Part shown: positions 35,832-44,507 of the stretch, piece after piece
Position numbering within the stretch: the stretch's first letter is position 1
Layout of the letters: every line of letters begins with the position of its first letter
NCBI RefSeq assembly: GCF_902506575.1
Contig: NZ_LR732544.1
Span: forward strand, 829,296-893,295
Origin: Streptomyces mexicanus
GTDB lineage: Bacteria > Actinomycetota > Actinomycetes > Streptomycetales > Streptomycetaceae
Reading direction: 5' to 3'
Length of the DNA stretch: 64,000 nucleotides
Translations under genes and position numbers: made by a program
The notes under the pieces: model-generated
Database searches by the model: none
Seen by the model: only the letters and a program-made list of their open reading frames with translations
What the model was told of the DNA's origin: nothing

Positions 35832-36247
35832 ACGACCAAGGTAGGGCCCGGCACTGACAACGATGCCGAAACTCGGGTTCCGGTGGTCGCGGCGCGGGTG
35901 CCGACCCGCTGTGCCGGGCGGCCCTCGCGCCGGTCGACTCGCGTGCGGGCGACCGATCGGACCGATGCGCTCACGGCGTCGGCGGGCCGGGTCGGGTCGG
36001 GTGCAACGTCGATTCGGGCCGGCTCCGCACGGTCGCCCGCGTCGGCTTTCCCGTGGCGGGGGCGGTGACTTCGCCGGCCGGGTCACCGAGGCGGGTTCCG
36101 GCGCGCCTACACGGCACTCCGGGAACGAGCCGTGAGGAACGGGCTCGTGCCGCACGTCACCGTCGGTGCCGTCGTCGGCCTCGTCTGCGGCGGAGAACCG
36201 GTTCCGCCGCCGCTCCGATACCGGGCCGGCGCGCGGTGACGGCGGGG
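35832..36247. other. Gene-free stretch
   Basis: No gene recognised between the DUF1963 start and the lipoprotein stop; only shadow frames and scattered short inverted repeats. Confidence 0.5.
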
Positions 36248-36751
36248 TCAGTGGACGCTGAGGACGAGGACCGCGCTGTGACCGGTGACGGACCTGACCA
36301 GGATGTCGAGATGGTTGAGCAGCGAGCTGTGGCCGGCCGGGGTGGTCGAGGACAGGGAGATGCCCGGCCCGGTCGCCTCCACGGTCACCGCGTCGGCGGA
36401 GATCCCCGTGGCCGTGAGCCGGCCGAAGCCGAACTTGGCCACGTCCATGGCGAGTACCTCGCCCGGGATGACGGTGACGGTGCAGTGGCCCTCGCGGCAG
36501 CCGGGCCCCGGCGGGGCCGGGGACGAGGGCCCGGTCGCGTCGGCCGCGCCGGAGGGCGACTCGGTCGTCTCTGCGCCGTGCACGGGCGAGGGGACGGTCG
36601 TAGGGGCGGCGACCGCCGAGGCGGAGGACGCCGACGGTACGGAAGCGTCCGCGCCCTCGTGATGGCGCACGACCGTCCCGCAGCCGCCGAGCACTGCCAC
36701 GACGAGCGTCGCGGCAACCGCCACGACCGCCCTGCTCCGGAACGCGTTCAT
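36248..36751 (-). CDS. Putative lipoprotein
   Basis: A 167-residue secreted lipoprotein. A Lys/Arg start (MNAFRSRAVVAVAATLVVAV) is followed by the lipobox LGGC at about residues 21-24. A Ser/Ala/Pro-rich spacer (about 35-75) leads to a small domain beginning GCREGHCTVTVIPGEVLAMD, with two cysteines that may pair. No family is recognised. GAGGAG lies before ATG 36751; the frame is open to 36910 but the upstream part lacks a signal sequence. Confidence 0.75.
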   Translation of the reverse strand: MNAFRSRAVVAVAATLVVAVLGGCGTVVRHHEGADASVPSASSASAVAAPTTVPSPVHGAETTESPSGAADATGPSSPAPPGPGCREGHCTVTVIPGEVLAMDVAKFGFGRLTATGISADAVTVEATGPGISLSSTTPAGHSSLLNHLDILVRSVTGHSAVLVLSVH

Positions 36752-36802
36752 CAGTTGTCTCCTCAGGAGCCGAGCCGTTCTTTCATCCGGCTGGAGGTTT
36801 CT

Positions 36803-36825
36803 ACCCCTGCCCTTCAGGGAGGGGT
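36803..36825. other. Hairpin resembling an IS200/IS605 end
   Basis: ACCCCTGCCCTTCAGGGAGGGGT folds into a short, nearly perfect hairpin followed by GTAGAAACC-like sequence on the minus strand. TnpB-type elements often end in CCTGAAGGG hairpins. No transposase gene is present, so this is at best a relic and may be a plain terminator for the SMI1 gene region. Confidence 0.25.
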
Positions 36826-36950
36826 CCCGGATCCACCGGGGCACGGTGGTGCGCCGGTGCGCGCAGGAGGGACGCGCGCACCCCCGTGCCGGGCTCTGGG
36901 AGGCTGACAATCAGCACGGTTCGCCGGAACGCCGGGCGTGGCCGACCGCG

Positions 36951-37514
36951 TTACTCCCCGGTCGTCGCGAAGACCTGGTCCGCCGTCGTGAAGCTGTGCT
37001 CGGCCGATTCGCGTCCTTCGTCGAGGTGGCCGAAGTATGCGGTGTCCGCCGTCCCGGTGAGCACTGCCAGCAGGAAGGCGAGGCATCCCATGTCATGGTG
37101 CTCCCACAGAGGGCCGCGCCCCTCGTTGTAGAGGACGGTCCACTCGTCGGGATGCCGACCGGGCCGCGCCAGCCAGTACAGGAAAGCCCCCGTGCCCTCT
37201 TCGAAGGCCCAGGGCAGGACTTTCGCCCCCGCCTCCTGCAGGGCGGCGGGTTTGTCCTCGGACTCCCACAGGTCGGCCAGGATCTCCTCCCGCTGCGCCG
37301 CCTGCGCGTGCAGGTCGCAGTCGTCGTAGGCGGAGTCGGGGACGAGCAGCCAGATCGTCTCGTCGAAGAGGCCGTCGCCGTATGTCTCGACGAGCTGCTT
37401 GTAGTCGGCGGGCACCGCTGTGCCCAGGGTGCGCTCGGCTTCCGGCCAGTCCACCGGGGGTGGCGGATCGGTGGGCGGCGGACAGAGGCGGACGAGCGCA
37501 TCGAGGTCGGTCAT
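36951..37514 (-). CDS. SMI1/KNR4 (SUKH) family protein
   Basis: A 187-residue cytosolic protein of the SMI1/KNR4 superfamily, which includes immunity proteins against polymorphic toxins. Recognisable features are VDWPEAERTLGTAVPADYKQ near residue 25, DGLFDETIWLLVPDSAY near 47, and a C-terminal LAFLLAVLTG. No toxin gene lies nearby. Start at ATG 37514; the frame continues to 37622 without support. Confidence 0.75.
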   Translation of the reverse strand: MTDLDALVRLCPPPTDPPPPVDWPEAERTLGTAVPADYKQLVETYGDGLFDETIWLLVPDSAYDDCDLHAQAAQREEILADLWESEDKPAALQEAGAKVLPWAFEEGTGAFLYWLARPGRHPDEWTVLYNEGRGPLWEHHDMGCLAFLLAVLTGTADTAYFGHLDEGRESAEHSFTTADQVFATTGE

Positions 37515-37873
37515 GGAGACGGACGCTACCGAACACCGGCCGTATGCAAGGGCGGAGGGTCGGCCGGACGAGGATCTGCAGCGCGACCCGGCCGAATGGG
37601 CGGCGCGGACGCGGAACGGCACCGAGCGTACAGGGGAGCGGGCGACGTGTCCGTCGTGTCGGGGCGGCGCGACGGTGACGCCCGGTCTTCGTGGAAGTGC
37701 CTCCTTCAGGCTTCAGGCCCCCGGCCGTGCGCGGGAAGTATGGGCGGGGACGAGGAGCAGGAGGCCGTCGCCGGACGCGTAGGCCGTGCCCGGCCCGCAC
37801 GGCCATGACCTGGCCGTGGGCTGTGATGGGATGACCGGGACGATCTGTCGGACGAGTGGAGGGATCTGGTCGT
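37515..37873. other. Gene-free stretch
   Basis: A 359-bp gap between divergent genes SMI1 and SDR. A GGAGGG site lies near 37858 for the SDR. No operator or gene was recognised. Confidence 0.5.
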
Positions 37874-38686
37874 ATGCCGGGCAGGACGGTGCTGATCACG
37901 GGCGCGTCGAAGGGGATCGGACGAGCGACCGCGCGGCGTCTCCAGGAGCAGGGGGACATGGTTCTCGGCATCGCACGGTCCGGTGGGGAGGGGGACTTCC
38001 CCGGGGTGCTGTACCGGTGCGACCTCGCCGACGCGGAGGGCACGGACCGGGTACTGGCGCGGATCGCCGGCGAGCATCGGGTGGACGCGGTCGTCAACAA
38101 CGTCGGCGTGGCCCTGCCCGAGCCACTGGGAGAGGTCAGGCTGGACAGTCTGCGGTCGGTGTACGACCTGAACGTCCGCGCTGCGGTCCAGGTCACCCAG
38201 GCGTTCGTCGGCGGAATGCGCGAGCGCGGCTGGGGCCGGATCGTGAACGTCACCAGCCGGTCGGTGTTCGGCGCTCGGCGGCGCAGCAGCCACGCGGCCG
38301 CGAAGAGCGCGCTGGTGGGCCTGACCCGGACCTGGGCCCTGGAACTGGCCGGTGACGGGATCACTGTGAACGCGGTGGCGCCGGGGCCGGTGGAGACGGA
38401 GCTGTTCCGGGCCTCGCATCCGGTGGGCAGCGAGGAGGAGGCCCGGGTGATGCGATCGATCCCGGCCGGACGGCTCGGCCGCCCCGAAGAGGTGGCGGCC
38501 ACGATCGCGTTCCTGCTCGGCGAGGAAGCCGGATTCATCCCCGGTCAGATGGTGAGCGTGGACGGCGGGGGCAGCACCCCGGGCCGTTGCCCCGCCCGGC
38601 CCTCGTGCCCTGGCGAGCGCCGGGCTGCCCCGGCCGCCGACGTGGAAGGCGTCCCCAACGCTGCCGAGGAGGCGGGGGGCCGGTGA
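37874..38686 (+). CDS. Short-chain dehydrogenase with His in place of the catalytic Tyr
   Basis: A 270-residue SDR. VLITGASKGIGRATARRL binds the cofactor, VVNNVGVALPEPLG holds the NNxG-type motif, and IVNVTSRSVFGARRRS contains the catalytic Ser. Where YxxxK is expected the protein reads SSHAAAKSALVGLTRTWAL: the Tyr is His, the Lys is kept. A single T-to-C change from TAC would produce this. After VSVDGGGS there is an unusual 28-residue Pro/Ala-rich tail ending EEAGGR. GGAGGG precedes ATG 37874. Activity is doubtful. Confidence 0.85.
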   Translation: MPGRTVLITGASKGIGRATARRLQEQGDMVLGIARSGGEGDFPGVLYRCDLADAEGTDRVLARIAGEHRVDAVVNNVGVALPEPLGEVRLDSLRSVYDLNVRAAVQVTQAFVGGMRERGWGRIVNVTSRSVFGARRRSSHAAAKSALVGLTRTWALELAGDGITVNAVAPGPVETELFRASHPVGSEEEARVMRSIPAGRLGRPEEVAATIAFLLGEEAGFIPGQMVSVDGGGSTPGRCPARPSCPGERRAAPAADVEGVPNAAEEAGGR

Positions 38687-38935
38687 CGGCCGCGGCCACC
38701 GGCACCGCGCCCGCCGGCCGCGAGCCCTCACGGCTGCCGCACCCCAAGTGCTCGTCCCACGGCTACCGGGCCTGCCCGCCCGACGCCGTGCGGGTCGTCG
38801 AGCACATCTGCCTGCTCTGGCCGCTGACTGACGACAGAGGGCCCGCGGCTGCTCGGCACCTGCCTGCGAGAGGAGTTGTGCCGCGTGCCGGGCTCATCCC
38901 CCACCGGTGGTTGCCGGAACGCTTAGGCTGACGTG

Positions 38936-39787
38936 GTGACTGACGAACAGGAGCGGGCGCAGCCGTCGGGAGTGTGGGCCACGGCGGTGGGAGTGGCCAG
39001 GGGGCGGGCGCTGGAGAGCGAGCGGGAGAACGCGCTGTTCCGCGACCCACTGGCACGGGCCTTCGCCGCCGCCGGCGGCCTGTGGCCCTCCTCGCCGCCA
39101 CTGCCCGACGACGAGGCGGCACGCCGCCGCCGGCTGGCCGTGACGTTCTCCATCGTCATCAGGACGAAGTTCCTCGACGACCTGTTGCAGCAGGCCTCCG
39201 CGTCCGGTGTCCGGCAGATCGTGCTGCTCGGCGCCGGCATGGACAGCCGGGCCTTCCGGATGGACTGGCCCGAGGGCACCCGGCTGTTCGAGGTCGACAC
39301 CGCCGCGCCACTGGACTTCAAGGCTTCGGTACTGCGCCAGGAACGGGCGGTCGCACGCTGCGAGCGGATCGCCGTCGCGGTGGATCTGCGGGAGGACTGG
39401 CCGCGCACGCTGACCGCCGCGGGGCACGACCCGACGATGCCGACCGTGTGGATCGCCGAAGGACTGCTGATCTATCTGCCCGGGGACGCGGTGGACCTGC
39501 TGCTGGCCCGGATCAGCGCGCAGTCGGCGGCAGGCAGCCGGATGGGGCTGACGTTGGGCTCGCGCGGTGCGATCGAGCGCTTCGGCGCGGACGCGGTGCC
39601 GGGATCGGCGGCGTCCATGGGGGTCTCGGAGATGCCCGACGCCCCGGTGGGCTGGCTGGCCGGGCACGGCTGGGAGGCCAGCTGCCACACCCTGCGCGAA
39701 CGCGCTGCCGCGTACGGCCGCCCGATCAGCACCCCGCCGCAGCACGAGGAGGGGCCGGGTGGACTGATCTCGGCGGTGCGCCGGTAG
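38936..39787 (+). CDS. Class I SAM-dependent methyltransferase (LCMT/TIGR00027-like)
   Basis: A 283-residue SAM methyltransferase. QIVLLGAGMDSRAFRMDWP is the SAM-binding loop near residue 95, LFEVDTAAPLDFKASVLRQ follows, and VWIAEGLLIYLPGDAVDLLL near 175 is the family's post-acidic motif. The family also contains leucine carboxyl methyltransferases and polyketide O-methyltransferases. GTG 38936 (or GTG 38933) is the start; TTAGGCT lies 7-11 bp before it and may be a -10 element for a leaderless message. The substrate is unknown. Confidence 0.8.
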   Translation: MTDEQERAQPSGVWATAVGVARGRALESERENALFRDPLARAFAAAGGLWPSSPPLPDDEAARRRRLAVTFSIVIRTKFLDDLLQQASASGVRQIVLLGAGMDSRAFRMDWPEGTRLFEVDTAAPLDFKASVLRQERAVARCERIAVAVDLREDWPRTLTAAGHDPTMPTVWIAEGLLIYLPGDAVDLLLARISAQSAAGSRMGLTLGSRGAIERFGADAVPGSAASMGVSEMPDAPVGWLAGHGWEASCHTLRERAAAYGRPISTPPQHEEGPGGLISAVRR

Positions 39788-39959
39788 AGCAGCTCCAGGT
39801 TTCCTGGATGACGATTCCGAGATGGCCTGATGGGCGGAGCCGGGTTCGTGCGCTGGCGGCCCGTCATGCGGGCGTGACCTCGCCTCGGATGCCGCTGCGG
39901 TGGCTGACGTCCGGCGTACCCGCTGGTTCTGTCCTGGACCGGCGGGTACCCACAGCGGC

Positions 39960-41024
39960 ATGGGATCTTTGGGTTCGCTGGTGTTGCTGCTGTTGTTCGT
40001 GGCCAGTGCGGCCGTCATCTGGATCGCGGGTATCAAGCTGTCGGACACCACCGACGTACTCGCCGAACGGCTCCACCTCGGCAGCGCGCTGGGTGGTCTG
40101 ATCCTGCTGGCGATCGCGACGAACCTGCCCGAGATCGCGATCACGGCGAGTGCGGCGATGGCCGGTCAGCTCGACGTCGCGGTCGGCAACATCCTGGGCG
40201 GCATCGCCCTCCAGACCGTCGTCCTGGCGATTCTGGACGGAGCCGGGGTCCGCCCGCGCGCCCCGCTGACCCGGCTCGCGGCCAGCCTGCAGTTGGTCCT
40301 GGAAGGCGCCATGGTGGTGGCCGTCCTGGCCGTGGTGGTGATGGGCACCCAGCTGCCCTCGGGCCTGCACGCCGCCCGCCTGGCCCCCGCTTCGGTGGCG
40401 ATCGCCGTCCTGTGGGTGATCGGCCTGGTCCTGCTCAACCGGGCCGGGCGAGGCCTGCCGTGGCGGGAGGGCGGCGACGCCCCGGACAGTCAGCCCGAGC
40501 CGCGTGGCCACTCCAAGGGCAAGAAGGAGAAAGCCGCCACCGACAAGGGCGTGAGCACCGCCCGCGCGGGGCTGGTGTTCGGCGCGTCCGCGCTGGCCAC
40601 GCTCGTGGCCGGTGTCCTGATCGAGCGCAGTGGTGAGGAGTTCTTCGCCCGGCAGGGCCTGAGCGGTGTGCTGTTCGGCGCCACCGTACTGGCCGCGGCC
40701 ACCTCGCTGCCCGAGGTCAGCACCGGCCTGACCTCCACCAAGCTCGGCGACTACCAGCTCGCCGTCAGCGACATCTTCGGGGGCAACGCCTTCCTGCCGG
40801 TGCTGTTCCTGCTCGCCACCGTCCTCTCCGGCAAGCCCGCCCTGCCGGCCGCGCACGACACCGATATCTACCTCACCGCCCTCGGAATCATCCTGACGGT
40901 GATCTACATGGCCGGGCTGATCTTCCGCCCGCGACGCCAGTACGCCCGCATGGGTGTCGACAGCATCGCCGTGGTGGTCATCTATCTCTTGGGCATCGCC
41001 GGACTGGCCACCATCGCCACCTGA
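39960..41024 (+). CDS. CaCA-family cation/Ca2+ exchanger
   Basis: A 354-residue membrane protein of the calcium/cation antiporter superfamily. The two alpha-repeats are clear: LILLAIATNLPEIAITASAA with DVAVGNILGG near residue 60, and ATVLAAATSLPEVSTGLTST with LAVSDIFGGN near 240. They face one another around a hydrophilic loop (about 150-200) rich in charged residues. The protein probably exchanges Ca2+ or Na+ for H+ across the membrane. Start ATG 39960; upstream in-frame codons to GTG 39900 lack a ribosome site. Confidence 0.88.
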   Translation: MGSLGSLVLLLLFVASAAVIWIAGIKLSDTTDVLAERLHLGSALGGLILLAIATNLPEIAITASAAMAGQLDVAVGNILGGIALQTVVLAILDGAGVRPRAPLTRLAASLQLVLEGAMVVAVLAVVVMGTQLPSGLHAARLAPASVAIAVLWVIGLVLLNRAGRGLPWREGGDAPDSQPEPRGHSKGKKEKAATDKGVSTARAGLVFGASALATLVAGVLIERSGEEFFARQGLSGVLFGATVLAAATSLPEVSTGLTSTKLGDYQLAVSDIFGGNAFLPVLFLLATVLSGKPALPAAHDTDIYLTALGIILTVIYMAGLIFRPRRQYARMGVDSIAVVVIYLLGIAGLATIAT

Positions 41025-41301
41025 TCCCGAGCACCGGCCGAACGCTGCCTGGACCGCCCCGACAAGGCCGGCAAGCCTTCTTCCTCGCGCACAAGCCCAA
41101 GGAGTCGTGAGCGAGTAGCCAAGCCGCGTCGGGGCGACCGCCTGCGGGCGTGGTGAGGCATCCGTGTCGCCGGTCGTGTTCTGCGTGTCGGGGAGCGGCA
41201 CGTCGGTGCCGGGTGTCTGTGGTCCGTTTCGTCTCTGCCCGGCACGGGACGGGCCGCGCCGCCGGGCTTCGCTCGGAACCGCCGCTTGCCGTGGGGTGCG
41301 G

Positions 41302-41787
41302 TCAGCCCGACTTCTTGGCGAGTTCGGCGAGGAACCGCGGAATGCGGCCGGCGCCGAAGTCGTAGTAGCGCGCCCACTGCGGCTCGACGGCGATCCGCGC
41401 CATCTGGTCGTACAGGGCCCGGCAGTTCCGCTCGAACTCGGCCGCGTACTCGGCGTCGAAATTCTTCCGCGCAGCCGCGAGGTACTCCGGGACCACCCCG
41501 TCGACGATGGTCAGGTGCGCCACACCGCGCACCGACAGGGTCCTGGCCGAGCCGGGGCTGTCGCCGGCGTCGATGGTCAGGGCGATCTCGGGGCGGACGG
41601 ACAGTGCCTTCACCTTCGGCGCCGTGGCCGCGGTGGACATGACGATCTCCTCGCCGGTCCAGAAGATCCCGATCGGGACGACGCGGGGCCGCCCGTCGGG
41701 TCCGTTGTACGCCAGCCGCGCCATCGAGGCCCGGCTCAGCAGCTCGTGGGCGTCGGCCAACTCCTGTGCGATCTGCTGCGGGTCCAT
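41302..41787 (-). CDS. PNPOx-like flavin-dependent protein
   Basis: A 161-residue protein of the pyridoxamine-phosphate-oxidase-like split-barrel group. ASMARLAYNGPDGRPRVVPI near residue 25 and FWTGEEIVMSTAATAPKVKA form the flavin/F420 pocket; RTLSVRGVAHLTIVDGVVP follows. Members bind FMN, F420 or biliverdin. ATG 41787 starts MDPQQIAQELADAHELL. Substrate is unknown. It converges with the CaCA gene across 277 bp of sequence with no feature. Confidence 0.78.
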   Translation of the reverse strand: MDPQQIAQELADAHELLSRASMARLAYNGPDGRPRVVPIGIFWTGEEIVMSTAATAPKVKALSVRPEIALTIDAGDSPGSARTLSVRGVAHLTIVDGVVPEYLAAARKNFDAEYAAEFERNCRALYDQMARIAVEPQWARYYDFGAGRIPRFLAELAKKSG

Positions 41788-42116
41788 GATCGCCGTCCTT
41801 TGCTGTCGCACGGCCGTTCGTGGCCGGCATGTCCCTGGGGGCGAAGCCGCCGCCAGGCTCTCACACCCGCGGCCGGAGCACCGTCGTTTCCCCACGGTTT
41901 GCGTACCACCCACCCGCAGTGGCTGCGCGGTCGCACAGGCAGTTCCACCATGAGCGCGGGGTCACCGTCGGTGCCGCTCCACGCCGTGGCGGACGACACC
42001 ACCGAGGCGGATGCGGGCGGCCGGCGCTTCAGCCGTGGCCGCCGCCCGGCCGCCGGCGGCCACCCGTCAGGACCGGCCCGGTGGCGGGCGGAGCGGGCCG
42101 TACGGACGATGGGTCC
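41788..42116. other. Gene-free stretch
   Basis: A 329-bp divergent gap between the PNPOx-like and lipoprotein genes. Only shadow frames were seen; promoters for both neighbours must lie here. Confidence 0.5.
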
Positions 42117-42776
42117 ATGCGACTTCAGTCGACGGCACATCAAGTGTGTCCCCCATCCCGCGTTCGTCGCCCCGGACGCCGAGTCCTCCCCCGTGCCTCG
42201 GCCGTGGTGGCCTCGGCTTTCGTGGCCGGGGCACTGGCCGGGTGCGGTGGTGGCGGTGGCGGCGGTTCCGCTGCGACCGGGACGCCGACCGCGCCGCAGA
42301 CCGGGACGTTCTCCGCCCAGCCGCTTCCTTCCGCGATCGCGTCCTCGGCGTCGGCGGCCATCTCCTCCGTGCAGGCCTCGGCGTCGGCCGCGGCCTCCTC
42401 CGCCTCCGCGCGCGCCTCCGAGTTCGAGGCGTCGGTGTCGGCGCAGTCCGCGCGGCGGTCCGCAGAGGCCGAGAAGGCGCTCAAGGGGGTCAAGGGGCGT
42501 GGCAACGCGGTGTCGGAGGTGGGGATGACCGGCCTGCCTACCGCGCAGACCGGAGGTGTGCTCGCCGTCATGCTCACCATCACCAACAAGACGGACCGCA
42601 AGGCGTCCTACGCCGTCCAGGTCGACTTCGAGGACCCGCACGGCAAGGTGGTGGAGACCCGCTACACCGGCGCGGAGAACCTGGAACCCGGCAAGAAGGA
42701 GCAGCCGATCGTCTTCAGCCGCCGGCCCGCCGAGCCCAAGCTGACACCCCGGCTGGTCAAGGCCCAGCGGTACTGA
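42117..42776 (+). CDS. Putative lipoprotein with Ser/Ala-rich region
   Basis: A 219-residue secreted lipoprotein. After a basic N-terminus, ASAVVASAFVAGALAGC gives a lipobox near residue 43, then a Gly run. Residues about 70-115 are an Ala/Ser-rich helix-like stretch (ISSVQASASAAASSASARAS). The C-terminal part from about 135 (TGGVLAVMLTITNKTDRKAS) resembles an FxLYD-type small beta domain. Function is unknown. Start ATG 42117 lacks a strong ribosome site; the first residues before the signal could be trimmed. Confidence 0.65.
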   Translation: MRLQSTAHQVCPPSRVRRPGRRVLPRASAVVASAFVAGALAGCGGGGGGGSAATGTPTAPQTGTFSAQPLPSAIASSASAAISSVQASASAAASSASARASEFEASVSAQSARRSAEAEKALKGVKGRGNAVSEVGMTGLPTAQTGGVLAVMLTITNKTDRKASYAVQVDFEDPHGKVVETRYTGAENLEPGKKEQPIVFSRRPAEPKLTPRLVKAQRY

Positions 42777-43067
42777 ACCTCCCGCGCATCCGGGACCGTG
42801 ATGGCACGGTGGCGCACCCTCCGGACGGCTGCATGGCGGTGCCCCCTCCGGACGGTTGCACGGTGCCGCACCGGCCGGGTGCCCGCCCGCGGCCTTCTTC
42901 CGGGGCGGGAACACGGTGCCGGACCGAACGGACCGCCTGCAGATCCCCGGCGCCCCGGCGGCCCGGCGACCTTCGCAGCGCCTACGGGCGAACCCCGCCG
43001 GGTTGCCGTGACCGGGCGGGCAGCGGCACCCGGGCGCGAGGGCGTTTCCGGTCCGGCACGTCCGGCA

Positions 43068-44225
43068 TCACGCGGAGGGACTCTGCCGGAGCCGGGCCGG
43101 GTCGAACAAGCCGATGGGATGGCGGGTGGCGCCCTCGAGTGCGAGATCGGCCAGGACTTCGCCGATCACCGGCACGAACTTGAAACCGTGACCCGAGAAG
43201 CCGCAGGCCACGACGACGTCCTCGTGGTCGGGATGCCGGCAGACCACGAAGTGCTCGTCCGCCGTGTTCACGTACATGCAGACGGCGCCCCTGACGAGCT
43301 CGCCCGCCAACGCGGGGATACGGGTGCCGAGGTGGCGGCGCATCGCGTCGACCTCGGTGGCGTGCACCGTCCGGTCCAGGCTGTCCGGGTCGGCCGGCCC
43401 GCCCCTGCTGTGAAAGGCGACCTTCACACCGCCGTCCGGGCCGTCCAGTGCGGGGAACCCGTACATCTCGTCCCCCTCCACCTCACCGCCCCAGATGTAC
43501 ACCGGATGCCGGTCGGGGGCGAAGTCCTGGACACCGGAGCGAGGAGCGAACCAGTACATGACGCGGCGTTCGACCCGCAGGGGCACCAGTCCGGGAAGCA
43601 GGCCGGGTGCCCAGGCCCCGGGGGCCACGACGAGCCGGTCCGCGTGGTACCGCGCCCGTGGCGTCGTCACCGCCACCCCGCCCGAGGGCAGGGCCTCCCA
43701 GGTGACGACCGGCTCCTGGAAACGCAGGTCGGCGCCGCCGGCGGCCGCGAGGTCCAGGTGGGCGCGTACGGCGAGTTCGGGACGGACCACGCCCGCGGCG
43801 TCCTCGTGGACCGCCACTTCCGCCTCGGACGGCGTGAGGGTGGGAAAACGCCGACGCACTTCGGCCGCGTCCAGCACCTCGTGGGGCAGCCCCCACTCGC
43901 GGGCACTGCGCAGCGTTCCGGCGACCGGCTCGGCGTCCGGGCGGCCGATCACGAGACCTCCGGTCGCGGTGAACAGGTCCTGCCCGCTGTTCGCGGCCGC
44001 CTCCTCCCACAGCTCGCGCGCCCTGAGCAGCAGCGGCACATACGCGGGGTCCTCCGCGTAGGCCTGCCGGTAGATGCGGGAGCCGCCGTGGCTGGAGCCC
44101 TGGGCGTGCGCGGGACCGAACCGCTCCAGCCCCAGCACCCGTCGGCCCCGCCGGGCCAGATGGTGGGCTGCGGCACTGCCCATGCCTCCGAGGCCGACGA
44201 CGATCACGTCGTACCCGTTCTCCAC
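43068..44225 (-). CDS. solA: N-methyltryptophan oxidase/sarcosine oxidase family flavoenzyme
   Basis: A 385-residue FAD oxidase that removes an N-methyl group from an amino acid, making formaldehyde and peroxide. [19 protein letters not shown] is the N-terminal Rossmann motif; [20 protein letters not shown] follows; and C316 in [14 protein letters not shown] matches the Cys that binds FAD covalently in E. coli [24 protein letters not shown] closes the FAD site. The substrate is not certain (methyltryptophan, sarcosine or another N-methyl amino acid), so the name is provisional. Single gene. Confidence 0.85.
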   Translation of the reverse strand: MENGYDVIVVGLGGMGSAAAHHLARRGRRVLGLERFGPAHAQGSSHGGSRIYRQAYAEDPAYVPLLLRARELWEEAAANSGQDLFTATGGLVIGRPDAEPVAGTLRSAREWGLPHEVLDAAEVRRRFPTLTPSEAEVAVHEDAAGVVRPELAVRAHLDLAAAGGADLRFQEPVVTWEALPSGGVAVTTPRARYHADRLVVAPGAWAPGLLPGLVPLRVERRVMYWFAPRSGVQDFAPDRHPVYIWGGEVEGDEMYGFPALDGPDGGVKVAFHSRGGPADPDSLDRTVHATEVDAMRRHLGTRIPALAGELVRGAVCMYVNTADEHFVVCRHPDHEDVVVACGFSGHGFKFVPVIGEVLADLALEGATRHPIGLFDPARLRQSPSA

Positions 44226-44507
44226 GGTGTCCCTCTCTACGGCTCTGGGTTTCCCGGCCCCGGTGATCCGGGCCCCGGTCGATGAAAACGCAGGGTACGC
44301 GATGCGAGCGCGGGAGCAGGGGGCGAAGTACGACCTGCCGCCACCGGCATCGGGAGCGTGGTCGTGCCGACCGCGGCGTGGTCGGAAAGGCCCGGGTCCA
44401 CAGGCTCGCCCCGCACCCGGTAGCCGGCCACGGTCTCTGCGAGGGCTGGGGGCCGACCAGGGCGAGGTCCTGGCGGCGGGGCACGTTGCCCCGTAGGGGG
44501 CGGGTGG

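Noticed and set aside
36951..37514. SMI1/KNR4 gene as half of a toxin-immunity pair
   Set aside because: No toxin-like gene or polymorphic toxin domain is adjacent, so only the family is reported.
38683..38931. Frame overlapping the SDR stop (GTGA)
   Set aside because: The overlap is suggestive, but the 82 residues have no recognisable family and show low-complexity content.
44237..44431. Minus-strand frame with PGLSDHAAV, like the end of an endonuclease/phosphatase
   Set aside because: Only one short motif fits and there is no upstream domain; chance similarity is likely.
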